Counted from the stretch's first letter, positions 17,273 through 26,933 are shown. The stretch: 53,004 bases of DNA from Acidimicrobiia bacterium (GCA_011523635.1 WTGI01000005.1:1-53004), one strand, 5' to 3'. Notes: generated by a model from the letters alone, not told the origin. Program-made: numbers and translations.

Positions 17273-19600
17273 CTATGGCACTTCAAGCCAGGACTTGAGA
17301 TACCGCCCGGTGTAACTGTCATGGCGCATGGCGATCGTCTCCGGAGTGCCGGTGGCGACGAGGGTGCCTCCGTCCTTGCCGCCTCCCGGACCGATGTCCA
17401 CTATCCAGTCTGCGGCCGAGATGATGTCGAGGTTGTGCTCGACGATGACAACGGTGTTGCCTCCACCGATGAGGCGGTCGATTACGGCAAGTAGCCGATC
17501 GATGTCGAGCGGATGGAGCCCGGTGCTCGGTTCGTCCATCACGTATAGGTTGCCGGTCTTGGTGAGTTCGGCGGCTAGCTTCAGGCGCTGCGCTTCTCCA
17601 CCCGACAAGGTGGGGAGCGACTGGCCGAGGCGGAGGTAGCCGACACCCACGTCGGCCAGGAGCTGGAGGCCCGAGATGATGCGGGCTTCGCGGCTCCGCT
17701 CGGCATTGTTGGGCGGAGTGAAGAAGCCGATGGCCTGAGCCACGGTGAGTTCGAGGAGATCGGCGATGGTCATGCCGCCGTAGCGGTGTTCGAGGACTTC
17801 ATCGCGGTAGCGCTTCCCCCGGCACATGGAGCACTCGAGTCGGACATCGTCGATGAACGAGAGTTCCATCTCGACATGGCCCTTGCCACGACATTCCGGG
17901 CAGGAGCCCTTGGAGTTGAAGCTGAAGAGGGACGGGCTGACCCCGTTGGCCTTGGCGAAGGCTTGGCGGATGGCGTCGAAGATCCCTATGTAGGTGGCGG
18001 GGTTGGAGCGCCAACTGCGCCCGACCGCTGTCTGGTCCACAGAGACGACCTTGCCGCCGACGTCCCGGACGTTGTTGATGAATTCGTGGATGAGGCTGCT
18101 CTTTCCCGACCCGGCCACACCCGTGAGGCAGGTCAGCACGCCCTTGGGGATCTCCACCGAAACGTTTCGCAGGTTGTTGCGGGTGGCGTTGGTGATGGCA
18201 AGAGTCTCCTTCCAGCGACGACGCTGACGGCGGTGCCGGATGGGTCCCGATGCGAAGGCCCGGCCCGTGGCGCTGTCCGTGGTGACCAGTCCGCCGGGAG
18301 GCCCGTTGTAGAGGACGTGGCCGCCACCATCGCCGCCTTCCGGGCCGATGTCGATTATCCAGTCGGCGGCTCGCATGATCGAGGTGTCGTGCTCTACGAC
18401 CAGGACACTGTTTCCGGCATCCCGGAGCTTGGAGAGCATGCCGATCAAGTGGTCGATATCTCGGGCGTGTAGCCCTACGGACGGTTCGTCAAGGATGTAG
18501 ATGAGGTCGATCAGGTCGCAATCGAGTTGCCGGGCCATCTTGACCCGCTGGCTCTCGCCACCCGAAAGGGTGTTGACACCGCGGTTGAGCGAGAGGTAGC
18601 CGACCCCGATGTCGATGAGGTGGCGGAGACTCGAGCGCATCTTGGACACGAGCGTCTCGACCGCCGGGCGAATCTGGTCGTACTCGGGCTGATCGGCGAC
18701 AGTGGCAAGGGCCTCGTCGAGATCGGTCAGTTCAAGGTTGATCAGGTCACCGATGCGCTGACCACCGGCTAGTTCCACCGATAGCGACTGCCGGTTGAGG
18801 CGGTCCCCGGCGCAGTCACAGCATGTGGTGGCGTGGAACAGGCGCTTGTAGGCGATCCTGCGGACACCCGAGATCTGGTCCTCGTCCTTGTCTACGTGGA
18901 GCTGTTCGAGTTTGCGGGCCACCCCGTCGAAGGTGCGTTGATAGGTCTTTCCGTGGTCCTCGTAGCTGATCGGGAGCCTGTCCGCCCACAGCAGCCGATC
19001 CATCTCCTCGTCGCTGAACTCCGAGAGCGGCTTGTCGGCCGGGAGCACACCGGACCACAGGATCTGGCGGTAGTACCACTTGCCGATGTCGTAGTCGGGA
19101 TGCTGGATGGCGCCCTCCCGTATCGTCCTGGTCCGATCGAGCAGCTTGTGAAGATCGACGGTGATCCGCTTGCCCAGGCCCTTGCAGCCCGGGCACATCC
19201 CGTCGGGGTGATTGAAAGAGAACACGTGACTCCAGCCTGCGAACGGCCGCGCCGCCCGGCTGTAGAGCATCCGCAGATAGGTGTAGATCTCGGTTGCCGT
19301 ACCGACTGTCGACCTGGACGAGGCGCCGAGGCGCTTCTGATCGATCACGATGCAGGGGCTGATGTTGCGGATCTCATCCACAGGTGGTCGGGTCAATTTG
19401 GGCAGGCGGCGCCGGGCATAGGTACTGAACGTCTCGATCAGTTGCCGCTGGGCCTCGGTGTAGATGGTGTCGAACGCCAGGGACGACTTCCCCGAGCCGC
19501 TCACGCCCGTGAAAACCACCAGCCGATGTCTGGGCACATCCACATCTACGTCCTTCAGGTTGTGCGTCCGCGCACCCCGAACTTCGATCGGTATCACCAC
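17273..19600 (-). CDS. UvrA-like ABC ATPase (short class, UvrB-independent type)
   Basis: At 775 residues it is shorter than canonical UvrA (~950). It has two ABC modules: Walker A GVSGSGKSS near residue 33 and GVAGSGKSS in the second half, with signatures LSGGESQR and LSGGEAQR and Walker B ILDEPS and VMDEPS. Zinc-finger Cys clusters survive (CPGCKG; CTTC is changed to TTCCDC; CPECRG...CSMCRG). The shorter length and divergence suggest it belongs to the UvrA paralogues linked to self-resistance against DNA-binding drugs (DrrC type) rather than general excision repair. It is the last gene of a tight operon: its GTG start lies only 7 bases after a 46-codon ORF. Tandem GTGs at 19600 and 19597 are both possible starts. 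Confidence 0.87.
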   Translation of the reverse strand: MVIPIEVRGARTHNLKDVDVDVPRHRLVVFTGVSGSGKSSLAFDTIYTEAQRQLIETFSTYARRRLPKLTRPPVDEIRNISPCIVIDQKRLGASSRSTVGTATEIYTYLRMLYSRAARPFAGWSHVFSFNHPDGMCPGCKGLGKRITVDLHKLLDRTRTIREGAIQHPDYDIGKWYYRQILWSGVLPADKPLSEFSDEEMDRLLWADRLPISYEDHGKTYQRTFDGVARKLEQLHVDKDEDQISGVRRIAYKRLFHATTCCDCAGDRLNRQSLSVELAGGQRIGDLINLELTDLDEALATVADQPEYDQIRPAVETLVSKMRSSLRHLIDIGVGYLSLNRGVNTLSGGESQRVKMARQLDCDLIDLIYILDEPSVGLHARDIDHLIGMLSKLRDAGNSVLVVEHDTSIMRAADWIIDIGPEGGDGGGHVLYNGPPGGLVTTDSATGRAFASGPIRHRRQRRRWKETLAITNATRNNLRNVSVEIPKGVLTCLTGVAGSGKSSLIHEFINNVRDVGGKVVSVDQTAVGRSWRSNPATYIGIFDAIRQAFAKANGVSPSLFSFNSKGSCPECRGKGHVEMELSFIDDVRLECSMCRGKRYRDEVLEHRYGGMTIADLLELTVAQAIGFFTPPNNAERSREARIISGLQLLADVGVGYLRLGQSLPTLSGGEAQRLKLAAELTKTGNLYVMDEPSTGLHPLDIDRLLAVIDRLIGGGNTVVIVEHNLDIISAADWIVDIGPGGGKDGGTLVATGTPETIAMRHDSYTGRYLKSWLEVP

Positions 19601-19606
19601 TGCGGG

Positions 19607-19747
19607 TCAGCCAAGGTCTTGAACCCCGGCCCCCGGTGCCGGGCCTGATCCCGTGCCAAGGTCGGCAACCGACTTGGCCCGGAATTGCTCGCGCCACTCG
19701 GGCGTCGGTCCCTGCGAAGTGCGAAAGCCCACAGGGCTGGTCGTCAT
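19607..19747 (-). CDS. Small peptide gene in the BtrH/UvrA-like operon
   Basis: This 46-codon ORF begins MTTSPVGFRTSQGPTPEWRE and ends in a Gly/Ala/Pro-rich tail (GTGSGPAPGAG) followed by VQDLG. Its ATG is preceded by AAGGAG at ideal spacing and lies 10 bases after the stop of the BtrH-like gene; its TGA is 7 bases before the UvrA-like GTG. This spacing makes real translation likely. I recognise no family. The charged first half with a small-residue tail could suit a modified-peptide precursor or a small regulatory subunit. Both are guesses. Confidence 0.6.
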   Translation of the reverse strand: MTTSPVGFRTSQGPTPEWREQFRAKSVADLGTGSGPAPGAGVQDLG

Positions 19748-19757
19748 CGGGTCTCCT

Positions 19758-20735
19758 TCACATAACATCGGCCAGTTCCGACACGGCGGCCTCCTCCGAG
19801 TCTGCGACCTCTAGGAGCAGGTCGGCGGCTGCTTCAAGGCGGCCGGCGCCCCCAGCGGCGCAGCCCTCGATATGTCCGGCGATCTCAGTCCAGAGCCGCC
19901 CCGCCGCATCAAACCGGTCAGCCAGGTGGAGGAGGCGATCATCGTCGAGGTGGCTCGCGGCCTCCCGAAGGAAGTCGGCGTACATGTAGCGGAACAGGCC
20001 GCCACCGGTGCCACCTCGCTCCATCAGCAGACCGACTAGTGCCAGGTCCTCGGCCTCGTAGTTCCCGTACCAACCGGTGATGAGCTCGGCCGTCTTGCGG
20101 ATCCCCGTGGCGCCGAAGTTGGCTATCGGCGGGTGCAGATAATCACGCATGTTCGCCGAGATCGCGCCTTGCAACACGCGTGGCCAGTCGATGTCGGTGG
20201 AGGCAACGTTGATTGTCCAGGTCATGGCGTTGGACGACATCGAGCCCTTCCACAGGCGTCCTGCTTCGAAGCTGCCACGACCGGTGACCTGCGGACCGCC
20301 TTGCTGGTCGGTGTCCACTACCAATACCGTGGCGGCGTCGTAGCCATACACCGCCACGTAGTGGCCGGCGAAATCAACTTCGGAGTTGACGTAGTCCAAG
20401 AAGCGCATGTTCAGCTTTGCGGCGACCGGTTGGCCGGCATCGATGAACGAAGCCACGTTGTCCCAGGCCCGCTTCTTCGACCGCGTCTGGCGGTACTCGA
20501 CCTCCAACCCGAGATGCTTGGCCAGTGTCCGGGTGAGCGCTTCAGGACGAGGCCGCCCACCGATGAACGGCGCGCCCATGCTCTTGAACACCAGCACCCC
20601 GTAGGACAGGCCTTCGCCCATGCCGTACAACATCGGCTCGCTCAACTCCAGGCCGGCCGCTCCGAGCAAGTTGCCCGTAGTGCTTGTCTCACAGTGTTGG
20701 CCGACGAAGGGCTCGTAGCCATCAATCACAGCCAT
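19758..20735 (-). CDS. BtrH N-terminal domain protein (cysteine-based acyltransferase/peptidase-like fold) with DUF4872-type C-terminus
   Basis: The protein has 325 residues from ATG 20735, which has GGAGCC upstream; the longer frame is rejected because conserved sequence starts at GYEPFVGQHCETSTTGNLL. The N-terminal half matches the BtrH_N family: Cys in QHCETST, LYGMGEGLSYG, His in DFAGHYVAVYGYD and Asp in VVDTDQQG form a plausible Cys-His-Asp site. BtrH itself transfers an acyl group from ACP to an aminoglycoside in butirosin synthesis. The C-terminal helical half resembles DUF4872. It is the second gene of the PadR operon. The substrate is unknown; no ACP gene is adjacent. Confidence 0.78.
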   Translation of the reverse strand: MAVIDGYEPFVGQHCETSTTGNLLGAAGLELSEPMLYGMGEGLSYGVLVFKSMGAPFIGGRPRPEALTRTLAKHLGLEVEYRQTRSKKRAWDNVASFIDAGQPVAAKLNMRFLDYVNSEVDFAGHYVAVYGYDAATVLVVDTDQQGGPQVTGRGSFEAGRLWKGSMSSNAMTWTINVASTDIDWPRVLQGAISANMRDYLHPPIANFGATGIRKTAELITGWYGNYEAEDLALVGLLMERGGTGGGLFRYMYADFLREAASHLDDDRLLHLADRFDAAGRLWTEIAGHIEGCAAGGAGRLEAAADLLLEVADSEEAAVSELADVM

Positions 20736-20845
20736 GTACCGGCTGGCTCCTTGCGTGACGGAGCTGTTGCCGGTTGGCAAGACCTGCCGCTGGTGGTGGT
20801 CTCACGGTGCTCCCCCAAGAAACGGCGAGAAGTCCTCGACACCCG

Positions 20846-21418
20846 TCATGTCGGCCCTTTCTTCGTGCGGACCGTTGCTGCTCGGACCTTGGTCGCAGCC
20901 GCACGTGTCCAGGCCTGCTCGGCCTCGATACCATGCAGAATCCGATCAAACAACAGCCGTGCGCTCAGCGGCAAGTCTTCTCCTCTCTCGTATACATCGC
21001 TCACACGGTCATACTCGACCTCAAGGAAGGCCGAGCGGCGCTGCAGACACTGCACCGTCTCACCGAGGCCGAACTGATCGATCCCACATAGTGCGATGTT
21101 GAACCGAGGGTCATGCTCTCGAGTCGATGACAGCCCCTCGGCAATCGCGCCGAGCAGCGCCTCCTTGCCGTACCTGGTAAGACGAAACAGCTGACCTGGT
21201 GGTCCACGGTCCTGTTTCTGGGTGTCCACGGCTGACACCGCCAGATCTCGCGCCTCGATCCTCTTCAGGCCGTTGTAGATCGAGGACGATCCAACACCAG
21301 CCCACGCCGAGATTCCCCGCTCCTTCACCAGACGGCGGATCGTGTAACCATTGATGCCCGGCCGCTCTCCGATCAACAACAGCAGCACGAACTCGGCATT
21401 GGTCAGAATATAGTCCAT
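20846..21418 (-). CDS. PadR-family transcriptional regulator
   Basis: The 190-residue protein has an N-terminal winged helix typical of PadR (LTNAEFVLLLLIGERPGINGY...SSIYNGLKRIEARDLA) and a helical C-terminal dimerisation part. PadR proteins usually repress a neighbouring transporter or enzyme operon and release on ligand binding. It is the first gene of the BtrH-like, small peptide and UvrA-like operon, so it probably controls its own operon. Two copies of TATATTCT (minus strand) flank the start codon. The upstream one can serve as a -10 placed so that transcription would begin at or next to the ATG. Confidence 0.85.
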   Translation of the reverse strand: MDYILTNAEFVLLLLIGERPGINGYTIRRLVKERGISAWAGVGSSSIYNGLKRIEARDLAVSAVDTQKQDRGPPGQLFRLTRYGKEALLGAIAEGLSSTREHDPRFNIALCGIDQFGLGETVQCLQRRSAFLEVEYDRVSDVYERGEDLPLSARLLFDRILHGIEAEQAWTRAAATKVRAATVRTKKGPT

Positions 21419-21641
21419 ATCAAGAATATACCAGCTGTGGAACTAAAGCCACCGGGGAGGAGATCTGGGGGCTGGGTGGTTCGTGACCGGACGTGAACTG
21501 AACGGCCGCCCGGACAACGCTGTTGAGGCGTCGCCGCCGACTTGCTCTGTAGAGCCTTGATGGGACCAAGCGCGTCCCGTCTACCTCTTGAGACGCTCCG
21601 GCGGAAGCGCTAGCCGTTGCCCGAAATCTCGACAGTCAGGC

Positions 21642-23690
21642 TCACACGCGTGGCTCCCCGAAACCGACTCCGGCGACCGGATCGTATAGGCGGTCGAGGG
21701 CGCGCACCAGCAGGGTGGCCATCTCGGCCCGGGTCACGGGGCGGTCGGGGCAGAAACGCAACGGATCGGTGGCGCACCCCGCGGTGATGCCGGCTGCGGC
21801 CAGATCATCTATGTCGTCCTCGTGGGTATTGCCGCCGGTGTCCGTGAAACCGGCCGACGCGGCGCCTTCCAGGTCGAACGCCTTCACCAGGAAGGTGGCC
21901 ATCTGGGCCCGGGACACGGCCTGATCCGGGCAGAATCGCGGCGGATCGGCGCCGCACCCCTTGGTCACTTCGAGTTCAGCGAGACGCTCGACATAACTCG
22001 CCCACCACTCACCGGGATCCACATCGTCGAACCGCGTCCCGGTGTCGGAAGGCTCGAAACCCGGGTCGAGGACCCGGACCATCCAGACCGCCATGGTCGA
22101 GCGCCGGAGGGGATCACCGGGGCAGAAGAGCCGCTCGCCGCATCCGGTCCTGTCCAGGACGCCCGCCGCCGCCAACCGGTTGATCGAAGGCTCGAAGACG
22201 CTGCTGTCATCGTCGTCGAAGCTGCCCGGACCGGCGGGCTGTCCAGGTTCCTCCGGGTCGTCGGCCGGCGGAGGGGCCACGCCGTCGATAGCCGTGATAT
22301 TGGAGGATTTGAGGCCCAGGGCGGTCCGGAACGCGGCCCCGGCGACGGTTACCGAGACGGGATTGCCGCCGCGGACACCGCTGAACCTGACCCGCGCCGG
22401 TGAGGACAGGGACTCCCGGTCGACCAGAACCGCCTCGGTGACGTCGTCCCAGCCCAGCCAAGTGGCCAAAGAGGCGGCGCTCACCCGCTCCTCCCAGGAG
22501 GCGTGCGGGTTGCCTACGGCCGGGTCCACGTCCCACGGGTCCGCCACCGGTCTCAGGTAGGGCCACTCCGTTCCCCGCGGGTTGCCGTCCCATTCGGTGA
22601 AGAACCCGTACACGTTGGTGCGGGTGACACCGCCGGACGAGGCGGAGAAGAACGTCTGCACGATCCCCGCCTTCGTGTACCTCTCCCACCCGGCGCCGAA
22701 GTAGGTGAGCACCCGGTCCCTGGTCGACTCCACGCCGTCGAGCCAGGGCTGCCCGTTCGACCGGGTCTCCTTGGCCCAGCCTATGTAGTTGATGTCCCTC
22801 CAGCTGTCGTAGAGGTGGCACCAGCAGCTGTCCTTGCGGGCGGCGCTGATCCCTGGGTCCTCGTCGGGATCGGCCGGGCGCGACCCGGTCTCCCACAGGA
22901 AGAACTTGTAGGCCGCGTACGAGCGGGACGTGACGGCCTGAGCCTCGTTCACCCCCGGCGCCGCCCAGTGGTCCAGCACCTCGGCAACGCCGCGGAGGTA
23001 GTCCTCCATCCCGATCGCCAGGACCACGTGGAACCCCACCTCCACGGGGTCGTCCCGTATCTTCAGCTCCCCGTGCCGGTACTCGCAGATCTCGTTGGTC
23101 CGGGATGCGCACAGCTTGCCCCTGCTCTCGCCGTGACGGAGCCGGACCCCGGCCGCGCCGGGCCACGAGATGGACGCCCGGCAGCTACCGGCCGTTCCCT
23201 GGAGCGCGCCACCGTGGAAGAAGCCGCATTGGCCGCGGGCGATGCGGCGGAACTCCCACCGCTCCCCCGCCTGGGGATGCTGCGGCTTCGGGCACGGACC
23301 CGCACCGTCGTCCGCGAGGCACAGATCCAAGGGACCTCCCACGGCGGTGAACTCCAGCAGCGTGATCTGGGAACCCAGGTTGATCCACAGCGGCTTGTCG
23401 AGCGTGTAAAGCAGGTCGTTGGGCAGGGCGAGATCCCGCATGGTCCCCGGCGCCGAGCCGGGGAAGTAGTAGGCGGCGATGTCCTCGCCCGGCTTGGCCG
23501 GATCGGCGAGGGCTTGGCCCAGAGCGCCCCACTGGCCCATGCCCACACCGTGGCCCCATCCCGCGCCCTCGAAGTCGAACCCCGGGGTGTGGTGGGCGTC
23601 TGCCCCGACAGCCGGGAGCAGCCCCACCAGAAGCAGCACGACGAGCACTCTCCGGACCACCCGCCGAGTGTAGGGGTGCTCTGTTAGCAA
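21642..23690 (-). CDS. Secreted SpoIID/LytB-domain protein with three SLH-like repeats
   Basis: The 682-residue protein starts with an N-terminal signal (VLVVLLLVGLLPAVGADA). A SpoIID-type domain follows, recognisable by GAGWGHGVGMGQWGALG, GMEDYLRGVAEV and AQAVTSRSYA; SpoIID enzymes are peptidoglycan lytic transglycosylases. The C-terminus has a short spacer and three SLH-like repeats (FCPGDPLRRSTMAVWMVR, FCPDQAVSRAQMATFLVK, FCPDRPVTRAEMATLLVR) that would anchor it to the cell envelope. Each repeat has a Cys pair (CG..LFC), common in actinobacterial versions. The TTG at 23690 or GTG at 23660 may be the start. Confidence 0.88.
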   Translation of the reverse strand: MLTEHPYTRRVVRRVLVVLLLVGLLPAVGADAHHTPGFDFEGAGWGHGVGMGQWGALGQALADPAKPGEDIAAYYFPGSAPGTMRDLALPNDLLYTLDKPLWINLGSQITLLEFTAVGGPLDLCLADDGAGPCPKPQHPQAGERWEFRRIARGQCGFFHGGALQGTAGSCRASISWPGAAGVRLRHGESRGKLCASRTNEICEYRHGELKIRDDPVEVGFHVVLAIGMEDYLRGVAEVLDHWAAPGVNEAQAVTSRSYAAYKFFLWETGSRPADPDEDPGISAARKDSCWCHLYDSWRDINYIGWAKETRSNGQPWLDGVESTRDRVLTYFGAGWERYTKAGIVQTFFSASSGGVTRTNVYGFFTEWDGNPRGTEWPYLRPVADPWDVDPAVGNPHASWEERVSAASLATWLGWDDVTEAVLVDRESLSSPARVRFSGVRGGNPVSVTVAGAAFRTALGLKSSNITAIDGVAPPPADDPEEPGQPAGPGSFDDDDSSVFEPSINRLAAAGVLDRTGCGERLFCPGDPLRRSTMAVWMVRVLDPGFEPSDTGTRFDDVDPGEWWASYVERLAELEVTKGCGADPPRFCPDQAVSRAQMATFLVKAFDLEGAASAGFTDTGGNTHEDDIDDLAAAGITAGCATDPLRFCPDRPVTRAEMATLLVRALDRLYDPVAGVGFGEPRV

Positions 23691-23807
23691 GACGTCAGGG
23701 CCCCACCCGGCAGCCCATGTCGAGGGCTGGTTCCGCCGGGTCGGTCTCGGCCCTCGCAGGCCCGGAGCTACCCGGGCGGTTGACCACGTCTGGCGGCGCC
23801 GGTTCGT

Positions 23808-24629
23808 TCAGCGTTTGGGGCGCCACCAGAGCGTGCTGTGCCGGCCCATGCGGTTCCCGACGTACAGGCGACCGTCCTCCTCGGTGACCTGCGGTTCCAG
23901 GAGAGGCCGCAGTTCCGAGCGTCGGGCCAGCGGCAAGGTCACCCTCTTGCCGTAGAAGGCGAGGATCTCCTCCCAGTTCTCGAACCACAACAACGCCGGT
24001 CTCTCCCAGTACTCCACTTCGGGACGGACACCGACCTCCTCGCCGATCACCTCCACCAGGTCGTCGACCGACGGGCCGTCCGGACGGTCGACGCCGTGGA
24101 CGGCGCGGAACAGCGGCGCGATGTTCACCCGGGGATGCCGCTCGGTCATCTCGATCACCACCCCCCGGCGGGCAGCGTGGTCGAGAGCCGCCACGAACGG
24201 ACTGATGTCCGCCACGTCGTAAACGACGTTGGCCGACATGACGACATCGACCTGCGGGACCTGACCCGCCACCTCCGGCCAGCGTCCCCTCACCAGCCGG
24301 GCGGAGACACCGAGCCGGGCCGCCTCCTCCTCGAAACCGTCCGCCATCCCCGCGTCGGGCTCCACCGCGGTGAGATCATGGCCCGAGAGGGCCAGGGGTA
24401 GTGAGACCCGTCCCCTCCCGGCGCCCACATCGAGCACCGAGGCGTGCTCCCCGGCGAGGCGCCTCGCCACCTCGACCGTCACCGGAGGAGGCACAGAACG
24501 TGCCGCTGCCGACATGCGCTCCCATATCCACGGCGACCAACCGTAGGGCGACTCCTCCGCCGCATCGAGCAGCCTCTGTGGAATCACCCAGGCCTCCAGT
24601 TCGGCCCGCCACCGATCCGCCGCCCTCAA
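23808..24629 (-). CDS. Class I SAM-dependent methyltransferase
   Basis: The 273-residue protein has SAM motif I VLDVGAGRGRVSLPLA (~85), an acidic residue after the second strand (AVEPDAGM) and motif IV near VDVVMSANVVYDV. The N-terminal helix bundle (PYGWSPWIWERM) and the C-terminal WENWEE-like region (ENWEEILAFYGKRVTLP) recur in uncharacterised actinobacterial methyltransferases. The start TTG is supported by AGGAGGT 7 bases upstream. The substrate is unknown. It follows a cytochrome c gene on the same strand. Confidence 0.8.
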   Translation of the reverse strand: MRAADRWRAELEAWVIPQRLLDAAEESPYGWSPWIWERMSAAARSVPPPVTVEVARRLAGEHASVLDVGAGRGRVSLPLALSGHDLTAVEPDAGMADGFEEEAARLGVSARLVRGRWPEVAGQVPQVDVVMSANVVYDVADISPFVAALDHAARRGVVIEMTERHPRVNIAPLFRAVHGVDRPDGPSVDDLVEVIGEEVGVRPEVEYWERPALLWFENWEEILAFYGKRVTLPLARRSELRPLLEPQVTEEDGRLYVGNRMGRHSTLWWRPKR

Positions 24630-24668
24630 CTCACCACCTCCTGTCCGGACCGCGCCGCACCGAACGTC

Positions 24669-25184
24669 TCAACCATCGCATACCGCCAGACCGGCCGGCT
24701 CGATGAAGATGCCGTTGGCGTACTGCAGCTCGCGCACGTAGCAGATGACCTTGTTCAAGTCCTCGGGCGACAGGCCCGGCACCGGCTCCATGTCCCCGAA
24801 GTTCCAGTGGTGCTGGGGCGATCCCGTCTCCACGGCGCGGACGAAGCTGAAGTCGGCGTGGTGACCCGGCTCGTAGATCTTGTGCACCAGCGGAGGGCCC
24901 TGCGACGACCCGCCGGCGGTGGGGCCGTGACACTCCGAACAGTTGGCGGTGAACAGTTCGGCGCCCTCGCTAGCCACGTCCGAGAGGTCGGGCACCTCGA
25001 CCGACACCGTCTGGGCGCCGGAGGCGTCACCAGCCGAATACTGGTCTTCCTCGCCCCCCGAACAACTCGCCAGCAACACCACGACCAGTACGGCCACCGG
25101 GACCGGACGCCACACCGGGTGTAGCCGGCCACCGACCCAGCGAATGCCCGCGCCTCGCCCGACCGACCGGGTGTTGAGGGTCAT
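24669..25184 (-). CDS. Membrane-anchored cytochrome c (class I)
   Basis: About 171 residues. An N-terminal hydrophobic stretch (VAVLVVVLLASCSGG) ends in a lipobox, so the protein is probably a lipoprotein on the outer face of the membrane. The haem-binding motif is CSECH, and a Met in FGDMEPVPGLSPEDL serves as likely distal ligand, followed by the usual C-terminal helix. It should act as a small electron carrier. The start at 25184 (GGGG 7 bases upstream) is preferred to the GTG four codons earlier. Confidence 0.82.
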   Translation of the reverse strand: MTLNTRSVGRGAGIRWVGGRLHPVWRPVPVAVLVVVLLASCSGGEEDQYSAGDASGAQTVSVEVPDLSDVASEGAELFTANCSECHGPTAGGSSQGPPLVHKIYEPGHHADFSFVRAVETGSPQHHWNFGDMEPVPGLSPEDLNKVICYVRELQYANGIFIEPAGLAVCDG

Positions 25185-25346
25185 CGCGTTCCCCACTTTC
25201 GATCACACGTCTCCCAGTGCCTATCTGACGATACATAGAGGATCCGGGCTAGGCGTCCGTGGTTCGGGGAAGGGGCCACGTCGGGAATCCGTAGGAATCT
25301 GGTGGGGCCGGGAACCTTGGAGCGGGCCGGCGTCGTCACAAGAGAC

Positions 25347-26891
25347 ATGAAGACCACACCTGCCCCCACCCGAACCCTGATAGTGCTGCTAGCGGTCGTC
25401 ACACTCCTGGCGGGCGCCTGCAGCTCCGAAAGCTCCGAGAGCGTCGACACGACCCTTGCAACCACCGCTGTCCCGGTGGAGACAACGGCGGCGCCGGCGG
25501 TCGATCCCGGACCCGAGCCCTCCGGCGAGGGCGGAACCCCATCCGTTGACAGCGGAACGGCTCCGACCACCGACGACGGATGGATCGAGGGGGAACCCGA
25601 CTGGGACGGAGACGCCGCCGCCGCCGCATCCGTCGAGCTCGAGGCGATGGCGGAAGCCGTGATGGAGGAAGTGGCCATGGCGGCAGATGCCGCCGAGATG
25701 GCCGCCGCGGAGGCTGCCGCCCCTGAACCCACTGCCGCCCCCGCGACGACGGCAGCCGCTGCCGCCACGATCGCAACCGAGGACGACGTGGTCGTCCCCG
25801 AGACCGATGCCGTCACCCACGAGTCAGAGTTGCGGCAGGTGAGGCTCACGGGCGGGTCGATCGACGACAACGAACGCTTCGAGGACTACCTGGCCTACCG
25901 GGCCGACTTCTTCCGGCTCGGCATTGCGGTGCGGGATATCGACCCCGGCGGACGCATAGTGGTGAAGGTGACCGGCGAGGGCGGCCTTCCGGCGGCCGGC
26001 GCGGAGGTCCTGGTGACGGCGGGCCAGAGAGGGGTGGGCCTGAGGACCACCGCCGACGGCACCGTCCGCTTCCACCCCGAGGCCTACGAGTTGGGTGACG
26101 GACCGTTCACGGTGTCGGCCGGCGGCGCCAGCGCCGAGGCCGCACGAGGCGAGAGCCTCGCCCTGGAGACCTCCCTGCCCACGGCGTCCGGCGAGACCGT
26201 CGCCCTCGACGTCCTGTTCCTGCTCGACGCCACCGGCTCGATGGCGGACGAGATCCACCAGCTCAAGATCACCATCGACGAGGTGGCCATGCGCATCCAC
26301 CGGCTCCCCGGCGACGTGGACGTGCGCCTGGGCATGACCCTGTACCGCGACGAGGGCGACATCTTCCTCACCAGGACGTTTGACCTCACGCCGGACGCAG
26401 AGGCCTTCGCCCAAGCCCTTTCGGAGGTGGTGGCCGACGACGGCGGCGACAACCCGGAAGCCCTCGACGAAGCGCTCGCCGACGCTCTGTCCAAGCCGTC
26501 GTGGCGGCCTTCTTCCGAGACGGTGCAGCTGATCTTCCTGGTGGCCGACGCTCCCCCGCAGGTGCTGCGGCAGGTGCCGGTGCCCTACACCGACTCGATG
26601 CGTAACGCCGCCGGGCGGGGCATCAAGATCTTCCCGGTGTCGTCGTCCGGCACCGACGACCAGGCCGAGTTCGTGTTCCGCCAGCTCGCCCAGTTCACCG
26701 GCGCCCGCTACGTGTTCCTGACCTACGGCGCCGAGGGCCGCGCCACCGGTGCGGCCACCGACATCGACCAGCGCGACTACGAGGAACTGTCCCTGGACGA
26801 CCTGATAGTGCGCCTGGTCGCAGAGGAACTGGCAGACCTGCACGGCCCCACGGACGCCGAGCCGTCAAAGACACCCGAAGACGACCAATAA
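25347..26891 (+). CDS. Lipoprotein with von Willebrand factor A domain
   Basis: 514 residues from ATG 25347. The signal ends at the lipobox LAGAC, followed by a long Ala/Glu/Thr-rich linker (~25-165). An Ig- or carboxypeptidase-regulatory-like stretch (GGRIVVKVTGEGGLPAAGAEV) comes next, then a VWA domain from ~285 with the MIDAS motif DATGSM. VWA domains bind protein ligands through a metal, so an extracellular binding or adhesion role is likely. The gene is monocistronic and ends before a strong terminator. Its linker includes a notable helix-prone run of Ala, Glu and Met (~100-140). Confidence 0.83.
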   Translation: MKTTPAPTRTLIVLLAVVTLLAGACSSESSESVDTTLATTAVPVETTAAPAVDPGPEPSGEGGTPSVDSGTAPTTDDGWIEGEPDWDGDAAAAASVELEAMAEAVMEEVAMAADAAEMAAAEAAAPEPTAAPATTAAAAATIATEDDVVVPETDAVTHESELRQVRLTGGSIDDNERFEDYLAYRADFFRLGIAVRDIDPGGRIVVKVTGEGGLPAAGAEVLVTAGQRGVGLRTTADGTVRFHPEAYELGDGPFTVSAGGASAEAARGESLALETSLPTASGETVALDVLFLLDATGSMADEIHQLKITIDEVAMRIHRLPGDVDVRLGMTLYRDEGDIFLTRTFDLTPDAEAFAQALSEVVADDGGDNPEALDEALADALSKPSWRPSSETVQLIFLVADAPPQVLRQVPVPYTDSMRNAAGRGIKIFPVSSSGTDDQAEFVFRQLAQFTGARYVFLTYGAEGRATGAATDIDQRDYEELSLDDLIVRLVAEELADLHGPTDAEPSKTPEDDQ

Positions 26892-26933
26892 GGAAACTGA
26901 AGCCACCGCCGGACTCCCTAGCAGCCCTCCCGC

